From Enterococcus larvae (GTDB taxonomy: Bacteria > Bacillota > Bacilli > Lactobacillales > Enterococcaceae): a stretch of 64,000 nt of DNA. The position numbers and the translations under genes are program-made. Every line of letters starts with the position of its first letter. Position 1 is the first letter of the stretch. The notes below the pieces were generated by a model. The model did not search any database. It saw only the letters and a program-made list of their open reading frames with translations, and was not told the DNA's origin. This document shows positions 22,392-32,500 of this stretch, piece after piece. The stretch covers positions 682,001 to 746,000 of the forward strand of contig NZ_JAEDXU010000001.1 in NCBI RefSeq assembly GCF_017830045.1, given 5' to 3'.

Positions 22392-24097
22392 GTTAATCGC
22401 ACCTCCTGATCATAGGTCATGAAATTCTCAGTAAATAAGAACGGGTCCGGCAAAGCTAAATGCTTCGCAAACGTAAATAGACTGGTTTCTTTCAAGGAAG
22501 CTTTGTGAATCAGTTCTTCATTGGTCAGAACGTTGACTGGCTTAGTATCTGCAATGATTTTTCCATCAAATACAACAAGCGCTCGTTCTGTATATTCCAG
22601 CATCAAGTGCATGTCATGAGTGATCATAACAACTGTCATACCGGATTGATTCAACGCTTTCAGGAAGGTCATCATCTCTGTGTAATGCTTGAAATCCTGC
22701 CCAGCAGTCGGTTCATCCAGAATGATCATCTCTGGTTCTAGAACCAGTATGGAAGCAATCGTCACACGCTTCTTTTGTCCAAAGCTCAACGCAGAAATCG
22801 GCCACTTTCTAAATGAATAGAGTCCGCAGACCTTTAACACCTTTTCTACTCGGCGATCGATCTCATCTTCGGAGACACCTCTTAAAACAAGTCCGAGAGC
22901 TACCTCTTCCCAAATCATTTTTTTCGAAATCATTTGATTCGGATTTTGCATCACAAAGCCGATTTTGTCTGCTCGTTCTTTGATCGAAAACTGATCAAAT
23001 GGTTGAGTTTCCCAATGGATCGAACCGCTAGAAGGAGTGATAAATCCGCAAATTGCCTTACAGAGTGTTGACTTTCCAGCACCGTTTTTCCCGACAATAC
23101 TGATCATTTCCCCTTTATTCAATGACACACTGATTTCATCAAGTACTTTACGATCATTTTTACCATAACGATAATCGATTCCTTCAAGAACCAACTGTGG
23201 TTGATCATATCTCTGTGCCCTTGCTTCGGGAATATCCTTCATCCACTCAGAAAGCTTTTCCTTCAATCTATTTCCAGCTACTTTTTCAATATCGGAAAGA
23301 TTGGTTATCGTCGTTAAATCGACCTCTGCATACTTCATCGCTGTCACATATAACGGCTCACGAATCCCCTGTTCAATCAGAATATTGGTCTTCAACAGCT
23401 CATCAGGAAGCATATCTGCAACGATTCGTCCGTCGTTAAAGACGATGATGCGATCGACGTCACGATATAGAACGTCCTCCAATCGATGTTCGATGATGAC
23501 AATAGTAGTTTCTGTCTGTTTATGCAGACGATCGATCAAATCAACTGTTTCCTTTCCAGTTGCCGGATCGAGATTCGCTAAAGGCTCGTCGAATAATAAG
23601 ATGGGTGCTTCATCAATCAACACCCCAGCCATTGAAACACGTTGTTTTTGTCCACCTGACAAATCCTGTGGGCGATGGGAAAGAAATCGATCTAGCTCTA
23701 CTGTCTTCGCCCAACGATCAACCTCAGCCTTCATTTTATCCAATGATACTTCATCATTTTCCAAGGCAAACGCAATATCCTCGCCAACAGTCAAGCCAAC
23801 GAACTGACCATCCGTATCCTGAAGAACAGTCCCCACATCAAACGATAAATCAAATAGACTTGTTTGTGTCAGGTCTTTCCCATTGATTGTTACACGCCCT
23901 TGCAGCTCACCTTCATAAGTATAAGGAATCAGGCCGTTGATGCATTGAGCAAACGTTGATTTCCCACTGCCGCTAGGTCCTACAATGAGGACCTTTTCTC
24001 CTTTAAAAATCGTCAAATCAATATCATGCAGCGTTGGTTCTGCTTGGCTATGGTATTGGAAAGTAAAGTTTTCAAATTGAATGAGCGGTTGCTTCAT
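22388..24097 (-). CDS. ECF transporter double ATPase (fused EcfA1-EcfA2 type)
   Basis: A protein of 569 aa with two ABC ATPase domains in one chain. The first has Walker A GPSGSGKST (about residue 42) and signature LSGGQKQR. The second has GKNGAGKST (about 330) and LSFGQKKR; both have LLFDEP- or IILDEP-type Walker B. ATG 24097 is chosen for AAAGGAGAG upstream. In most enterococcal ECF modules the ATPases are separate genes; the fused form belongs to dedicated group I transporters. It serves the S component encoded just upstream. Confidence 0.92.
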   Translation of the reverse strand: MKQPLIQFENFTFQYHSQAEPTLHDIDLTIFKGEKVLIVGPSGSGKSTFAQCINGLIPYTYEGELQGRVTINGKDLTQTSLFDLSFDVGTVLQDTDGQFVGLTVGEDIAFALENDEVSLDKMKAEVDRWAKTVELDRFLSHRPQDLSGGQKQRVSMAGVLIDEAPILLFDEPLANLDPATGKETVDLIDRLHKQTETTIVIIEHRLEDVLYRDVDRIIVFNDGRIVADMLPDELLKTNILIEQGIREPLYVTAMKYAEVDLTTITNLSDIEKVAGNRLKEKLSEWMKDIPEARAQRYDQPQLVLEGIDYRYGKNDRKVLDEISVSLNKGEMISIVGKNGAGKSTLCKAICGFITPSSGSIHWETQPFDQFSIKERADKIGFVMQNPNQMISKKMIWEEVALGLVLRGVSEDEIDRRVEKVLKVCGLYSFRKWPISALSFGQKKRVTIASILVLEPEMIILDEPTAGQDFKHYTEMMTFLKALNQSGMTVVMITHDMHLMLEYTERALVVFDGKIIADTKPVNVLTNEELIHKASLKETSLFTFAKHLALPDPFLFTENFMTYDQEVRLT

Positions 24098-24204
24098 TGT
24101 TTTCTCTCCTTTATTTCTAAACATCTGATAGTTTTAAGAATAATGACCATTTCCCTGTTGCTGAAATGATACTATGTATAAAATCAACTCAAAAATATAA
24201 ATAA

Positions 24205-24260
24205 CGGGACAGAAGCTGCTCCTGTGATCGTTCTCACAGGGAAAGACTGCTACTGTCCCG
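24205..24260. repeat. Nested inverted repeat between S component and ATPase genes
   Basis: CGGGACAG/CTGTCCCG outer arms enclose CCTGTGA/TCACAGG. The GGGACAGAAG edge resembles the GAGACAGAAG arms of the repeats at 57515 and 63352. No good T tract follows, so it may tune downstream expression. Confidence 0.6.
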
Positions 24261-24290
24261 ACTTCTTTCTTAAAACATTTTACCACACAA

Positions 24291-24842
24291 TCAGTCTTTT
24301 GACAGACTTCCTTTTTTCGTTCGTGTTGCTGCATAAGCTTTCATCAGTAATGTTCCAATAACACCTACTGCTACTGCATTCGATACAACAGCAATCACAC
24401 CCTGAGTATAAACTTTATTTGCAGGCTCACTATAAATCAGCACATCCAATGTAGGAGCAATCAAGCCCCAAACAACAGCATTTCCAATCACTTGGTAAAT
24501 ATTGAACGTAATCATCTCTTTTTTTGTGAACTCGCCATGCTCTAAATCCATTTTTCTTCCGGCAAAACCATAAACTACACCAATAAGTCCAGAGCAAATG
24601 ATCCAGCTCCACCAAGCACTGCCGTACGTAGTAAAGTCCTTCAAGGTATGTCCGATCAAGCCAATCAAACCGCCTGCAACTGGTCCGAATAATGCGGACA
24701 TCAACGCAAGAAACGGATAAGCTGTCTCTAGGTTTGTATTAGGAAAACCTGTAGGAATAACGGCAAAACGTCCTAAAATAACAAATACAGCGGAACCGAT
24801 CCCTATGGCAACAATTGTTTTAACTGAAAAATCTTTCTTCAT
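24291..24842 (-). CDS. ECF transporter S component, UPF0397 family
   Basis: A 183-aa membrane protein with five to six helices. It begins [20 protein letters not shown] and has the [20 protein letters not shown] and [14 protein letters not shown] segments that characterise UPF0397. S components bind the small-molecule substrate. The substrate of this family is not settled; the neighbouring SAM hydroxide adenosyltransferase hints at adenosine, methionine or a related compound, which is inference. AGGAGTG precedes ATG 24842. Divided from the ATPase gene by the inverted repeat. Confidence 0.85.
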   Translation of the reverse strand: MKKDFSVKTIVAIGIGSAVFVILGRFAVIPTGFPNTNLETAYPFLALMSALFGPVAGGLIGLIGHTLKDFTTYGSAWWSWIICSGLIGVVYGFAGRKMDLEHGEFTKKEMITFNIYQVIGNAVVWGLIAPTLDVLIYSEPANKVYTQGVIAVVSNAVAVGVIGTLLMKAYAATRTKKGSLSKD

Positions 24843-24860
24843 CTTTTTTCACTCCTGCTT

Positions 24861-25718
24861 CTATTCAAAAATAATTTTTGGTGCTTTTCTCAATTGAATC
24901 GTCCATTCTGTGCCGGTCCCAATATGGTATAAATCAGAAAATGAATCCTGATTGACCGCAACTCCAATATTTACCAGTGAGTTGACATACACCAACGGCT
25001 CCCCGACATTCACATCTGCAAATGACTTCGCAAACTGCATGATATTCTGATACACTTTTTTCCCTTGATGGAATATTGTTACTTGCAGATTATCCCCATG
25101 AACGATCTGCTCTTCTTTCATATAAGCCAATGGAATATTTGTCCAAAGAGAACCGAAACGAACATCTAAAACATCGATACTCCCTTCCAGAATCCCTTTG
25201 TCTCCTTTCGCTTCAATCAACGGCAGCAACGCTAAAGTGTCTGTTGTTACGACACTGCCGAGCTCAGTGAAATCAATCTCCCCATGTGCCAAGCGTGCGC
25301 CGTTATAAGCATAGATATCCCGACCGTGGAAGGTATGGCTTTCCTCCGAATGCGGGAGCCTGCTCTTCACTTCATCGATTGCTCGAATCTCTTCGATGCC
25401 CTGATAATGATGAATGTGAGTCAATGAGCCATTATCAGGTGTGATGATATAATGACCGGAAGCTGTTTTTGCCGCGATACTTCTTCTTGTACTTCCTACC
25501 CCAGGATCGACAACAGAAACAAAAACTGTTCCCTTTGGCCAATACTTGACTGTCTGATACAAGCGATATGAAGCTACCCAAATATCGTAAGGCGGAATCT
25601 CATGTGTCAGATCCTCCACCACGATTTCATCGCTGACCATATGTGCAACACCGTACATTGCACTGACTGCACCGTCACCCAAACCAAAGTCTGTCTGTAA
25701 TACCAAATATTTCCCCAT
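24861..25718 (-). CDS. SAM hydroxide adenosyltransferase (DUF62 family)
   Basis: A protein of 285 aa. The start MGKYLVLQTDFGLGD (ATG 25718, GAAGGAG upstream) and motifs VVDPGVGSTRR, ITPDNGSLTHI, FHGRDIYA and the C-terminal WTNI plus VYVNS match the family related to fluorinase. Characterised members hydrolyse SAM to adenosine and methionine using activated water. It opens the ECF operon, 18 bases before the S-component gene, so it probably processes or supplies what the transporter handles. An upstream in-frame extension lacks a ribosome site and is rejected. Confidence 0.87.
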   Translation of the reverse strand: MGKYLVLQTDFGLGDGAVSAMYGVAHMVSDEIVVEDLTHEIPPYDIWVASYRLYQTVKYWPKGTVFVSVVDPGVGSTRRSIAAKTASGHYIITPDNGSLTHIHHYQGIEEIRAIDEVKSRLPHSEESHTFHGRDIYAYNGARLAHGEIDFTELGSVVTTDTLALLPLIEAKGDKGILEGSIDVLDVRFGSLWTNIPLAYMKEEQIVHGDNLQVTIFHQGKKVYQNIMQFAKSFADVNVGEPLVYVNSLVNIGVAVNQDSFSDLYHIGTGTEWTIQLRKAPKIIFE

Positions 25719-25780
25719 TCTGTCAGCTCCTTCGTTGATCTTTAGATCACTAATAAAATAATTGTATAAATTCAGCTCCA

Positions 25781-25809
25781 ATCGTATCATAAGATTAACG
25801 TACAATCAA
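25781..25809 (-). promoter_or_regulatory. Promoter of the SAM-hydrolase/ECF operon
   Basis: On the minus strand TTGATT (25804-25809), 17-bp spacer, TACGAT (25781-25786), about 65 bases before the start codon. Confidence 0.5.
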
Positions 25810-25856
25810 ACTGGAAATACGAAAATCATTCGTGGTCGTAAAAAAAATAAAAAAGA

Positions 25857-25879
25857 GATAGAAGCAGCTTGCTTCTATC
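25857..25879 (-). terminator. Terminator after glmM
   Basis: A perfect 10-bp stem GATAGAAGCA/TGCTTCTATC with a 3-base loop, followed on the minus strand by a long T-rich tract. It separates the cda-glm operon from the ECF operon. Confidence 0.88.
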
Positions 25880-25903
25880 CCTCAATATTCCTTTAGCAAA
25901 GCA

Positions 25904-27262
25904 TCAATTCATACCAATCTCAGCCTGAACAACTTCTGCGATCGTATCTACGTAATAGTCTACTTTTTCCTTTGTCGGTGCTTCAGCCATTACACGCAAT
26001 AGCGGCTCAGTCCCTGAAGGTCTAACTAGAATCCGACCGTCACCATTCATTTCCTGTTCCATCAGCTCAACAATTGATTTGATGGCCGGAACGTCCATTG
26101 CATTGTTCTTATCTGTTACACGGATATTCACAAGCTTCTGAGGATATACTGTAATCTCTGAGGCAAGCTCTGACAGCTTTTTACCAGTCTGTTTCATCAC
26201 GTTCAGCAATTGAACGCCTGAAAGCATCCCATCCCCAGTCGTATTATAGTCTAAAAAGATCATATGACCTGATTGTTCTCCACCGAAGTTATAGTCATTT
26301 TTCCTCATCTCTTCCACAACATAACGGTCGCCAACCTGAGTGATCACGTCAGACATACCCTTTGCTTCCACAGCTTTACGGAAGCCCAGATTGCTCATAA
26401 CAGTCGTTACGATCGTATTTTTTTTCAGACGTTTCTTTTCTGATAAATATTTTGCACAGATAAACATGATTTTATCTCCATCAACAATGTTCCCTAACTC
26501 ATCGACTGCAATCAAGCGATCGCCATCACCATCAAAAGCCAAGCCGACATCTGCACCTTTTTCAAGAACAAACTCTGCCAATTTTTCCGGATGAGTAGAG
26601 CCGACACCATCATTTATGTTCAATCCATTTGGACTAGTCCCCATAGTGAAAAAGTCCGTTTCCAGATCAGCGAACAAACGATTGACAGAGGTTGCAGTTG
26701 CACCATTAGCTGCATCAATGCAAACCGTTAAATCAGATAGGTCATCTGGAATCGTCTGTACAAGGAATTGAGAATATTTTAACAAGCCTTCTGGAAACTC
26801 TTCAACTGTTCCCAAGCCCTCTGCAGATGGACGAGGCAGCGCATCCTCTTTTGCATCTAGTAACTCTTCAATTTCCAATTCTTGACTATCAACTAACTTG
26901 AAGCCATCAGAACCGAAAAATTTGATGCCATTATCTTCTGCCGGATTATGAGAAGCAGAAATCATGACACCTGCCGATGCCTTCTGCAGACGTGTCAGGT
27001 AAGCAACGCCCGGGGTTGCGATCACGCCTAATTGGAACACTTCAATTCCAACAGACAGCAGACCTGCAATCAGAGCTTGTTCAAGCATTTGCCCAGACAC
27101 TCGCGTATCTCTGCCGACAAGAACTCTTGGTTTTCGGGAATCATCTGCAGCATGTTGGCTCAACACATAGCCTCCGCAGCGACCTAACTTAAATGCCATT
27201 TCAGGTGTCAGTTCCTTATTCGCAATCCCTCTGACACCGTCTGTTCCAAAATATTTACCCAT
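25904..27262 (-). CDS. glmM: Phosphoglucosamine mutase
   Basis: A protein of 452 aa, normal length. It converts glucosamine-6-phosphate to glucosamine-1-phosphate. The active-site phosphoserine lies in [15 protein letters not shown] (about Ser102), the Mg site in FDGDGDR (about 240-246), the sugar-binding loop in GGEQSGH and the phosphate loop in [11 protein letters not shown]. It closes the cdaA-cdaR-glmM operon, a conserved arrangement in which GlmM can bind and restrain the diadenylate cyclase. With glmS nearby, two consecutive UDP-GlcNAc steps lie in one region. Confidence 0.96.
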   Translation of the reverse strand: MGKYFGTDGVRGIANKELTPEMAFKLGRCGGYVLSQHAADDSRKPRVLVGRDTRVSGQMLEQALIAGLLSVGIEVFQLGVIATPGVAYLTRLQKASAGVMISASHNPAEDNGIKFFGSDGFKLVDSQELEIEELLDAKEDALPRPSAEGLGTVEEFPEGLLKYSQFLVQTIPDDLSDLTVCIDAANGATATSVNRLFADLETDFFTMGTSPNGLNINDGVGSTHPEKLAEFVLEKGADVGLAFDGDGDRLIAVDELGNIVDGDKIMFICAKYLSEKKRLKKNTIVTTVMSNLGFRKAVEAKGMSDVITQVGDRYVVEEMRKNDYNFGGEQSGHMIFLDYNTTGDGMLSGVQLLNVMKQTGKKLSELASEITVYPQKLVNIRVTDKNNAMDVPAIKSIVELMEQEMNGDGRILVRPSGTEPLLRVMAEAPTKEKVDYYVDTIAEVVQAEIGMN

Positions 27263-27290
27263 CATTTATTCTCCTTATTCACTAATTAGT

Positions 27291-28412
27291 TTAGTTTGGT
27301 GAATCCGCACTCTGATCTGTAGACGCCTCACTATTTTCTGTGGTGTCTGTTGTACTTTCATCCTCAGAACTTGTTTCAGATGAACTCGAGCTACTGCCGT
27401 TCCCCCCAACACTCGTTGAGCTGTCGTCAATAGTCCAAGTATTTGAGCTGCCGCTTCCAGATCTTGAATAAATTGGATTGATTGTGACCTCCACTTCATC
27501 AGGATCTATCGTATAATCACCAGTGGCTGGAATCATAACTGTTTGCTTGGTGGTGGTTCTGACTCCACTGACATCGATCGGTACTTCCAACGTATCGATG
27601 GTTTCTAACACAGAGTTCGACCCGCTGATTTCCACAACACTTGTGGATGCATCAAAAGTAAAGCTACCCACATCCGCCGGTGGTGTCCCTGTCGCAGTGA
27701 ACCGCAAAGAAACCTCTTTCTTCGGCAAGGACAGCTTCACAGTTACCTTCACTTGTGGTGCTGGATTTTCAATACTGAGGACTTGTCCTTTACTATCCAA
27801 TGCCTGTACATTTACGGTCTGGTTGATCGTATCTGCTGACTGGGTCACATTTGACAGCGGCGCCACAACCTGAGCAATTTCTGCCATTGTTTCTTCTCCG
27901 GTAGTGATTTCCACTGTTTTTGGACTGATAGAAACAGTATCCACTTTGTAACCCTCTGCATCAAAGCTGTCAGGAATCTTCGCTTCTACCTCAAAGCTTT
28001 TTGTTACTTTCTTTTCAATCGTTACGGTGATCGTCTTCGTTTCCAACTCGGCTGAAACTGCAGAGCTCAAACCGGTCACTCGCAAGGGCACCTCTGTAGT
28101 CCCAAGTGATACATTTGTCAGATCTGCCACAACCTGAAAATTCCTAGTATCCTCATTTGTCTCCAAATTCAGCTGTATCCTGTTTGCACTACTTAAATGA
28201 ACCGCTACAGTATCTTCATAGCCGGAAACAAAATATTGATCCTCATCATATTTTAGCTGAACTGGTACATTGTAGACCATTTCATCATAAACCTGACTGG
28301 TGCTCGCTGTATTTCCTGAATTTCCTTCTGAATTTGCATTAAAAAAGAGCAGCAAAGCAAACAATAGGGCCAGCAATCCGGAAAACCAATTGCTTTGATA
28401 AGCCTTTTTCAT
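27291..28412 (-). CDS. cdaR: CdaR, YbbR-domain regulator of the diadenylate cyclase
   Basis: A protein of 373 aa with one N-terminal transmembrane helix (FSGLLALLFALLLFF) and about four extracytoplasmic YbbR repeats of 80 residues (VNVSLGTTEVPLRVTG-like strands). A low-complexity Ser/Thr/Glu tail of about 50 residues follows. YbbR proteins sit beside CdaA and modulate c-di-AMP synthesis. The ATG overlaps the cdaA stop by four bases. The hydrophilic tail is species-variable and probably lies in the wall. Confidence 0.93.
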   Translation of the reverse strand: MKKAYQSNWFSGLLALLFALLLFFNANSEGNSGNTASTSQVYDEMVYNVPVQLKYDEDQYFVSGYEDTVAVHLSSANRIQLNLETNEDTRNFQVVADLTNVSLGTTEVPLRVTGLSSAVSAELETKTITVTIEKKVTKSFEVEAKIPDSFDAEGYKVDTVSISPKTVEITTGEETMAEIAQVVAPLSNVTQSADTINQTVNVQALDSKGQVLSIENPAPQVKVTVKLSLPKKEVSLRFTATGTPPADVGSFTFDASTSVVEISGSNSVLETIDTLEVPIDVSGVRTTTKQTVMIPATGDYTIDPDEVEVTINPIYSRSGSGSSNTWTIDDSSTSVGGNGSSSSSSETSSEDESTTDTTENSEASTDQSADSPN

Positions 28413-29299
28413 TTCTTTTTCCCTCCTTTAGTCACACCATCTATAAAATGCTGTAGGAGGTTTTTTCGACTTTTCTTTTCTTCATCGGGAACAAGTTCTT
28501 CTCTGAGTATCTTCAAATACTCTTCTTGTGTCAGTCGTGGAATCAATTCGTTATTCAAGGTCAGACTCACGTCACCTGTTTCTTCGGAAACAATGATCGT
28601 CACTGCATCACTGACTTCACTGATCCCAACAGCTGCTCTGTGTCTAGTCCCGAACTCTTTAGGAATCAGATTGCTTTCTGATAGAGGCAAATACGCTGAA
28701 GCGACTGCAATTTTCCCATCATCAATTATTACCGCACCATCATGAAGAGGGGTATTGGGAATAAAAATGTTTATCAGCAGTTCACCAGTGATATCTGCAT
28801 CCAGATCGATCCCTGTCTCAATATACTCTTCCAAACCAGTGTTTCTGGCAACGGTGATCAGCGCACCGATCTTCCGTTTAGACATATACTGAATGGCCTT
28901 ATCGAATGCCAAAATCATTTTCTCATCTTCCTGCTGCTCTGTTTTTGAGGCTTTGAAAAACGAGCTTCGCCCTAAATGTTCCAAGCCGCGCCGAACCTCT
29001 GGCTGGAAAATAACCACAGCTGCAATCACACCGTACATGATTACCTGATTCATCAACCATGACAAAGTATGCAGACCAATGAGTTCACTTAATATTCGAA
29101 TAATAATAAAGACTGCAACACCTTTTAATAGTTGAACTGCCTTCGTTCCCTTTACAAGCATGATTAATTTGTACACAAGGTACCATACTACTAAAATATC
29201 AATAATATTTATAATAAAATTACTGGACAACAAGTCATTGGAAATAAATTTCTGCCAATAGCTTACATCAAAAAATTGACTGATCTGAAAAGCTGTCAT
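28409..29299 (-). CDS. cdaA: Membrane diadenylate cyclase
   Basis: Three N-terminal helices (about residues 25-100) precede a DAC domain. Its catalytic motifs are D-G-A in PLHDGAVII (about 188-191) and R-H-R in GTRHRAAVG (about 220). It condenses two ATP to c-di-AMP, which controls potassium and osmolyte uptake and wall integrity. ATG 29299 is favoured; a GTG four codons earlier is possible. First gene of the cdaA-cdaR-glmM operon. Confidence 0.95.
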   Translation of the reverse strand: MTAFQISQFFDVSYWQKFISNDLLSSNFIINIIDILVVWYLVYKLIMLVKGTKAVQLLKGVAVFIIIRILSELIGLHTLSWLMNQVIMYGVIAAVVIFQPEVRRGLEHLGRSSFFKASKTEQQEDEKMILAFDKAIQYMSKRKIGALITVARNTGLEEYIETGIDLDADITGELLINIFIPNTPLHDGAVIIDDGKIAVASAYLPLSESNLIPKEFGTRHRAAVGISEVSDAVTIIVSEETGDVSLTLNNELIPRLTQEEYLKILREELVPDEEKKSRKNLLQHFIDGVTKGGKKK

Positions 29300-29417
29300 A
29301 TAAGTTATCACTTCTCTCTGAATATTTCCTTTTTAGTATAGCATAAATTTTTTCTGTATTACAGAATACTGAAAATCGCAAGGAACTTTTATAGAATAGA
29401 ACATACTTTTTTCTAAT

Positions 29418-29500
29418 TTAAAAAAAACTCTTGAAAGCGCAGAACAGACAGAAAAGAGTTTCTCTGCCTACAAAACTGCTTTCAAGAGCTTAATCTATTC
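29418..29500 (-). terminator. Terminator of the pyruvate:ferredoxin oxidoreductase gene
   Basis: On the minus strand CTCTTGAAAGC and GCTTTCAAGAG bracket an inner GCAGAGAAACTC-type hairpin, followed by T8. It starts at the nifJ stop. Confidence 0.8.
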
Positions 29501-29501
29501 G

Positions 29502-32500
29502 TTAATCTTTATCTCTACGTGCCGCTCGTTCTGCTCTGCGTGCCGCTCTACGCGCTTCTGCTTCCGGATCTTTTATACGTTCCTTCTTCTCACGTACTGG
29601 CTTTTCTGTCTTTTGCTCTACTGGCTCTGCTGTTGCTTTTTCCAGCTTCGCACGAATTTTTTCTTCTTGTCCTGCCACTCGCGCATAACTGAAGAAACGA
29701 TTTTTTGCATCATTCACAGTCTTTTCAAAAAGCTTACCGGCGTGTTCTGCCTGTGTTGATTCCAAGGCAGAAAAACGAACTTGTTTTCTCATAAATGCCT
29801 TCATTTCGTTGAAGTCCGGCTTTTTATAGTCTAGAGTCATCGGGTTTTTCCCCTTTTCTCTCAACTCTGGATTGTAACGGTAAAGTGACCAATAACCTGA
29901 TTGGACTGCTTCCTTCGCTTCTTGAAGGGTCTGACTCATACCGCCTTTCAGTCCATGAGCAATACATGGTGTATAGGCAATAATGATTGATGGGCCAGGG
30001 AATTTTTCTGCTTCTTCAAAGGCTTTGATTGTTTGCATTTGATTTGCTCCTGAAGCGATTTGGGCGACATACACATTTCCGTAAGTCATCGCCATCATAC
30101 CCAGGTCTTTTTTGGAAACATACTTTCCACTAGCTGAGAACTTAGCAATTGCTGATGCCGGCGTTGCTTTAGAGGTCTGACCACCAGTATTTGAATAAAC
30201 TTCGTTATCCAAAACAAGCATGTTGACATCTGCACCACTAGCCAGAACATGATCGATACCGCCGTAGCCGATATCATAAGCCCAGCCGTCTCCGCCAATC
30301 ATCCACTGACTTTGCTTCACAAACAAGTCTCGACCTTCATAAACAGTTTCCAACAATAGATTGCCTGACATTTCAGCCTCCAAAGCCGCAGTCAATTTCG
30401 CCGCACGCTGTTGAGTACCTTCACTATCATTCATGTGCTCCAGCCAATCTTCCATCAAAAGCTTCAGCTCATTAGAAGCCTCAGGCATTGCTTCTGTCAT
30501 CGCAACTGCCAAGTACTCTCTTCTTGTTTGAGCAGCCAGAAACATTCCATAACCAAACTCTGCATTATCCTCCAATAATGAGTTAGACCATGCCGGTCCT
30601 TGCCCTTCATCATTTGTTGTATAAGGAGCAACAGGTGCAGCCGCTCCCCAGATAGAAGAACACCCTGTCGCATTGGCGATCATCATTCGATCTCCAAACA
30701 TTTGTGTCAGTAGTTTTACATAAGGTGTTTCTCCACAGCCTGAGCAAGCACCTGAAAATTCAAGTAATGGTTTGTTGAACTGGGAACCAAGAACGGTATT
30801 AGGCTTCGCCGGATTTTCTTTTTGCTTCAGCGTCATGGAGAACGCCCAGTTCATCGCCTGTTCTTTTTGCTCGTTATATGGCTTCATGACCAAAGCTTTT
30901 CCTTTAGCCGGACATGCATCCACACATAATCCACAGCCAGTACAATCTTCTACAGACACCTGAATCCGATATTTCAAGCCATCTGCACCACGCATCTCAC
31001 GTACAATGTAGCCCTCTGGTGCAGTTTCCATCTCTTCATCATCTGCAAGGAATGGACGAATTGCCGCATGGGGACAAACAAAGGAACATTCATTACACAT
31101 CGTACAGCGATCACTGATCCACTCAGGAACCTCTAGAGCAATTCCGCGTTTTTCCACCGCAGTTGTTCCTAAAGGCATCCGACCATCTGTCATACCGTTA
31201 TTTACCAACGCACCAACAGAAAGCTCATTTCCTTCCTGACGATTGATTGGTTCAACGATTTCACGAATGTACTTGGAAACATCCATATTTGGTTCTGCAA
31301 TCTTGATTTCACAGTCCTTCCAGTCTTCTGGAACAATGACTTCGTGCAGCAGCTCCACTGTACGATCGATTGCTTCGTTGTTTTTCTCAACAATCGCCAT
31401 AGATTTATGACCGTAACTCTTCAGCGCCTCATCCTTCAAGATCGGCAGGACTTCTTCAAACGGCATGATGTCTGCAAGCTTGAAGAACGCTGTTTCCATC
31501 GCTGTATTGATCCTTCCGCCTAAACCGACCTCAGTTGCCAGCTTCACTGCATTGATCGTATAGAAGCGGATCTCATTTTCCGCAAGATATTTCTTCATTT
31601 TCGCAGGTAGGAAACGTTCCAGCTGTTCATCATTCCAAATGGTGTTCAGCAGGAAAGTCCCGCCCTTTTTCAACCCTTTCAACAAATCATACGTATTCAA
31701 ATAAGCTGCTGTATGGCAAGCAATGAAATCCGCATGTTCAATCAGGTAGGTAGAACGAATGGGCATTTCACCAAATCGTAGATGTGAGACGGTCAAACCC
31801 CCAGATTTTTTAGAGTCATAATGGAAATATCCTTGGGCGTATTTATTGGTATGATTTCCAATGATTTTGATTGCAGATTTATTGGCACCGACTGTACCGT
31901 CTGAACCAAAGCCCCAGAATTTCGCCTGATAGGTTTGCTCATCGGTTAAATCAATCGCTTCTCCACAATCCAATGATGTTTCAGTAACATCGTCAATGAT
32001 CCCCAATGTAAAGCGAGACTTGCGAGTTGTTTTTTCCTTTTTCAGTTCATTGTACACTGCAATGATTTGATTCGGCAGCACATCCTTTGAACCCAGCCCA
32101 TAACGACCTCCAACGATTGCAGGACGAAGCTCAGATTCATATAATGCACTCTGAACGTCCAAAAGCAGAGGATCTCCGCCCGCTCCCGGTTCCTTTGTTC
32201 GGTCAAGGACAGCCACCGATTTAACCGTTGCAGGCATTTTTTCCAAGAATGTCTCAATAGGGAATGGACGGTATAAATGAATATTCAAAAAACCGACCTT
32301 TCTTCCCATTTCAGTCAAATGATCGACTGTTTGCTCGATTGTCTGAGCTACAGAGCCCATAGAAACAATGACCTCTTCTGCATCTTCTGCACCGTAATAG
32401 GTCACAAGGTCATAACTCGTTCCTCGCAATTCATTGATTTTCTTCATATAAGACTGCACGATTGCAGGTAATTTATCATAATACTGATTGACTGTTTCCC

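Noticed and set aside
23301-23807. Rightward 168-codon frame in the ABC ATPase gene
   Set aside because: It lies wholly inside the clear double-ATPase gene on the other strand and is Ser/Arg-rich, as expected of an antisense shadow.
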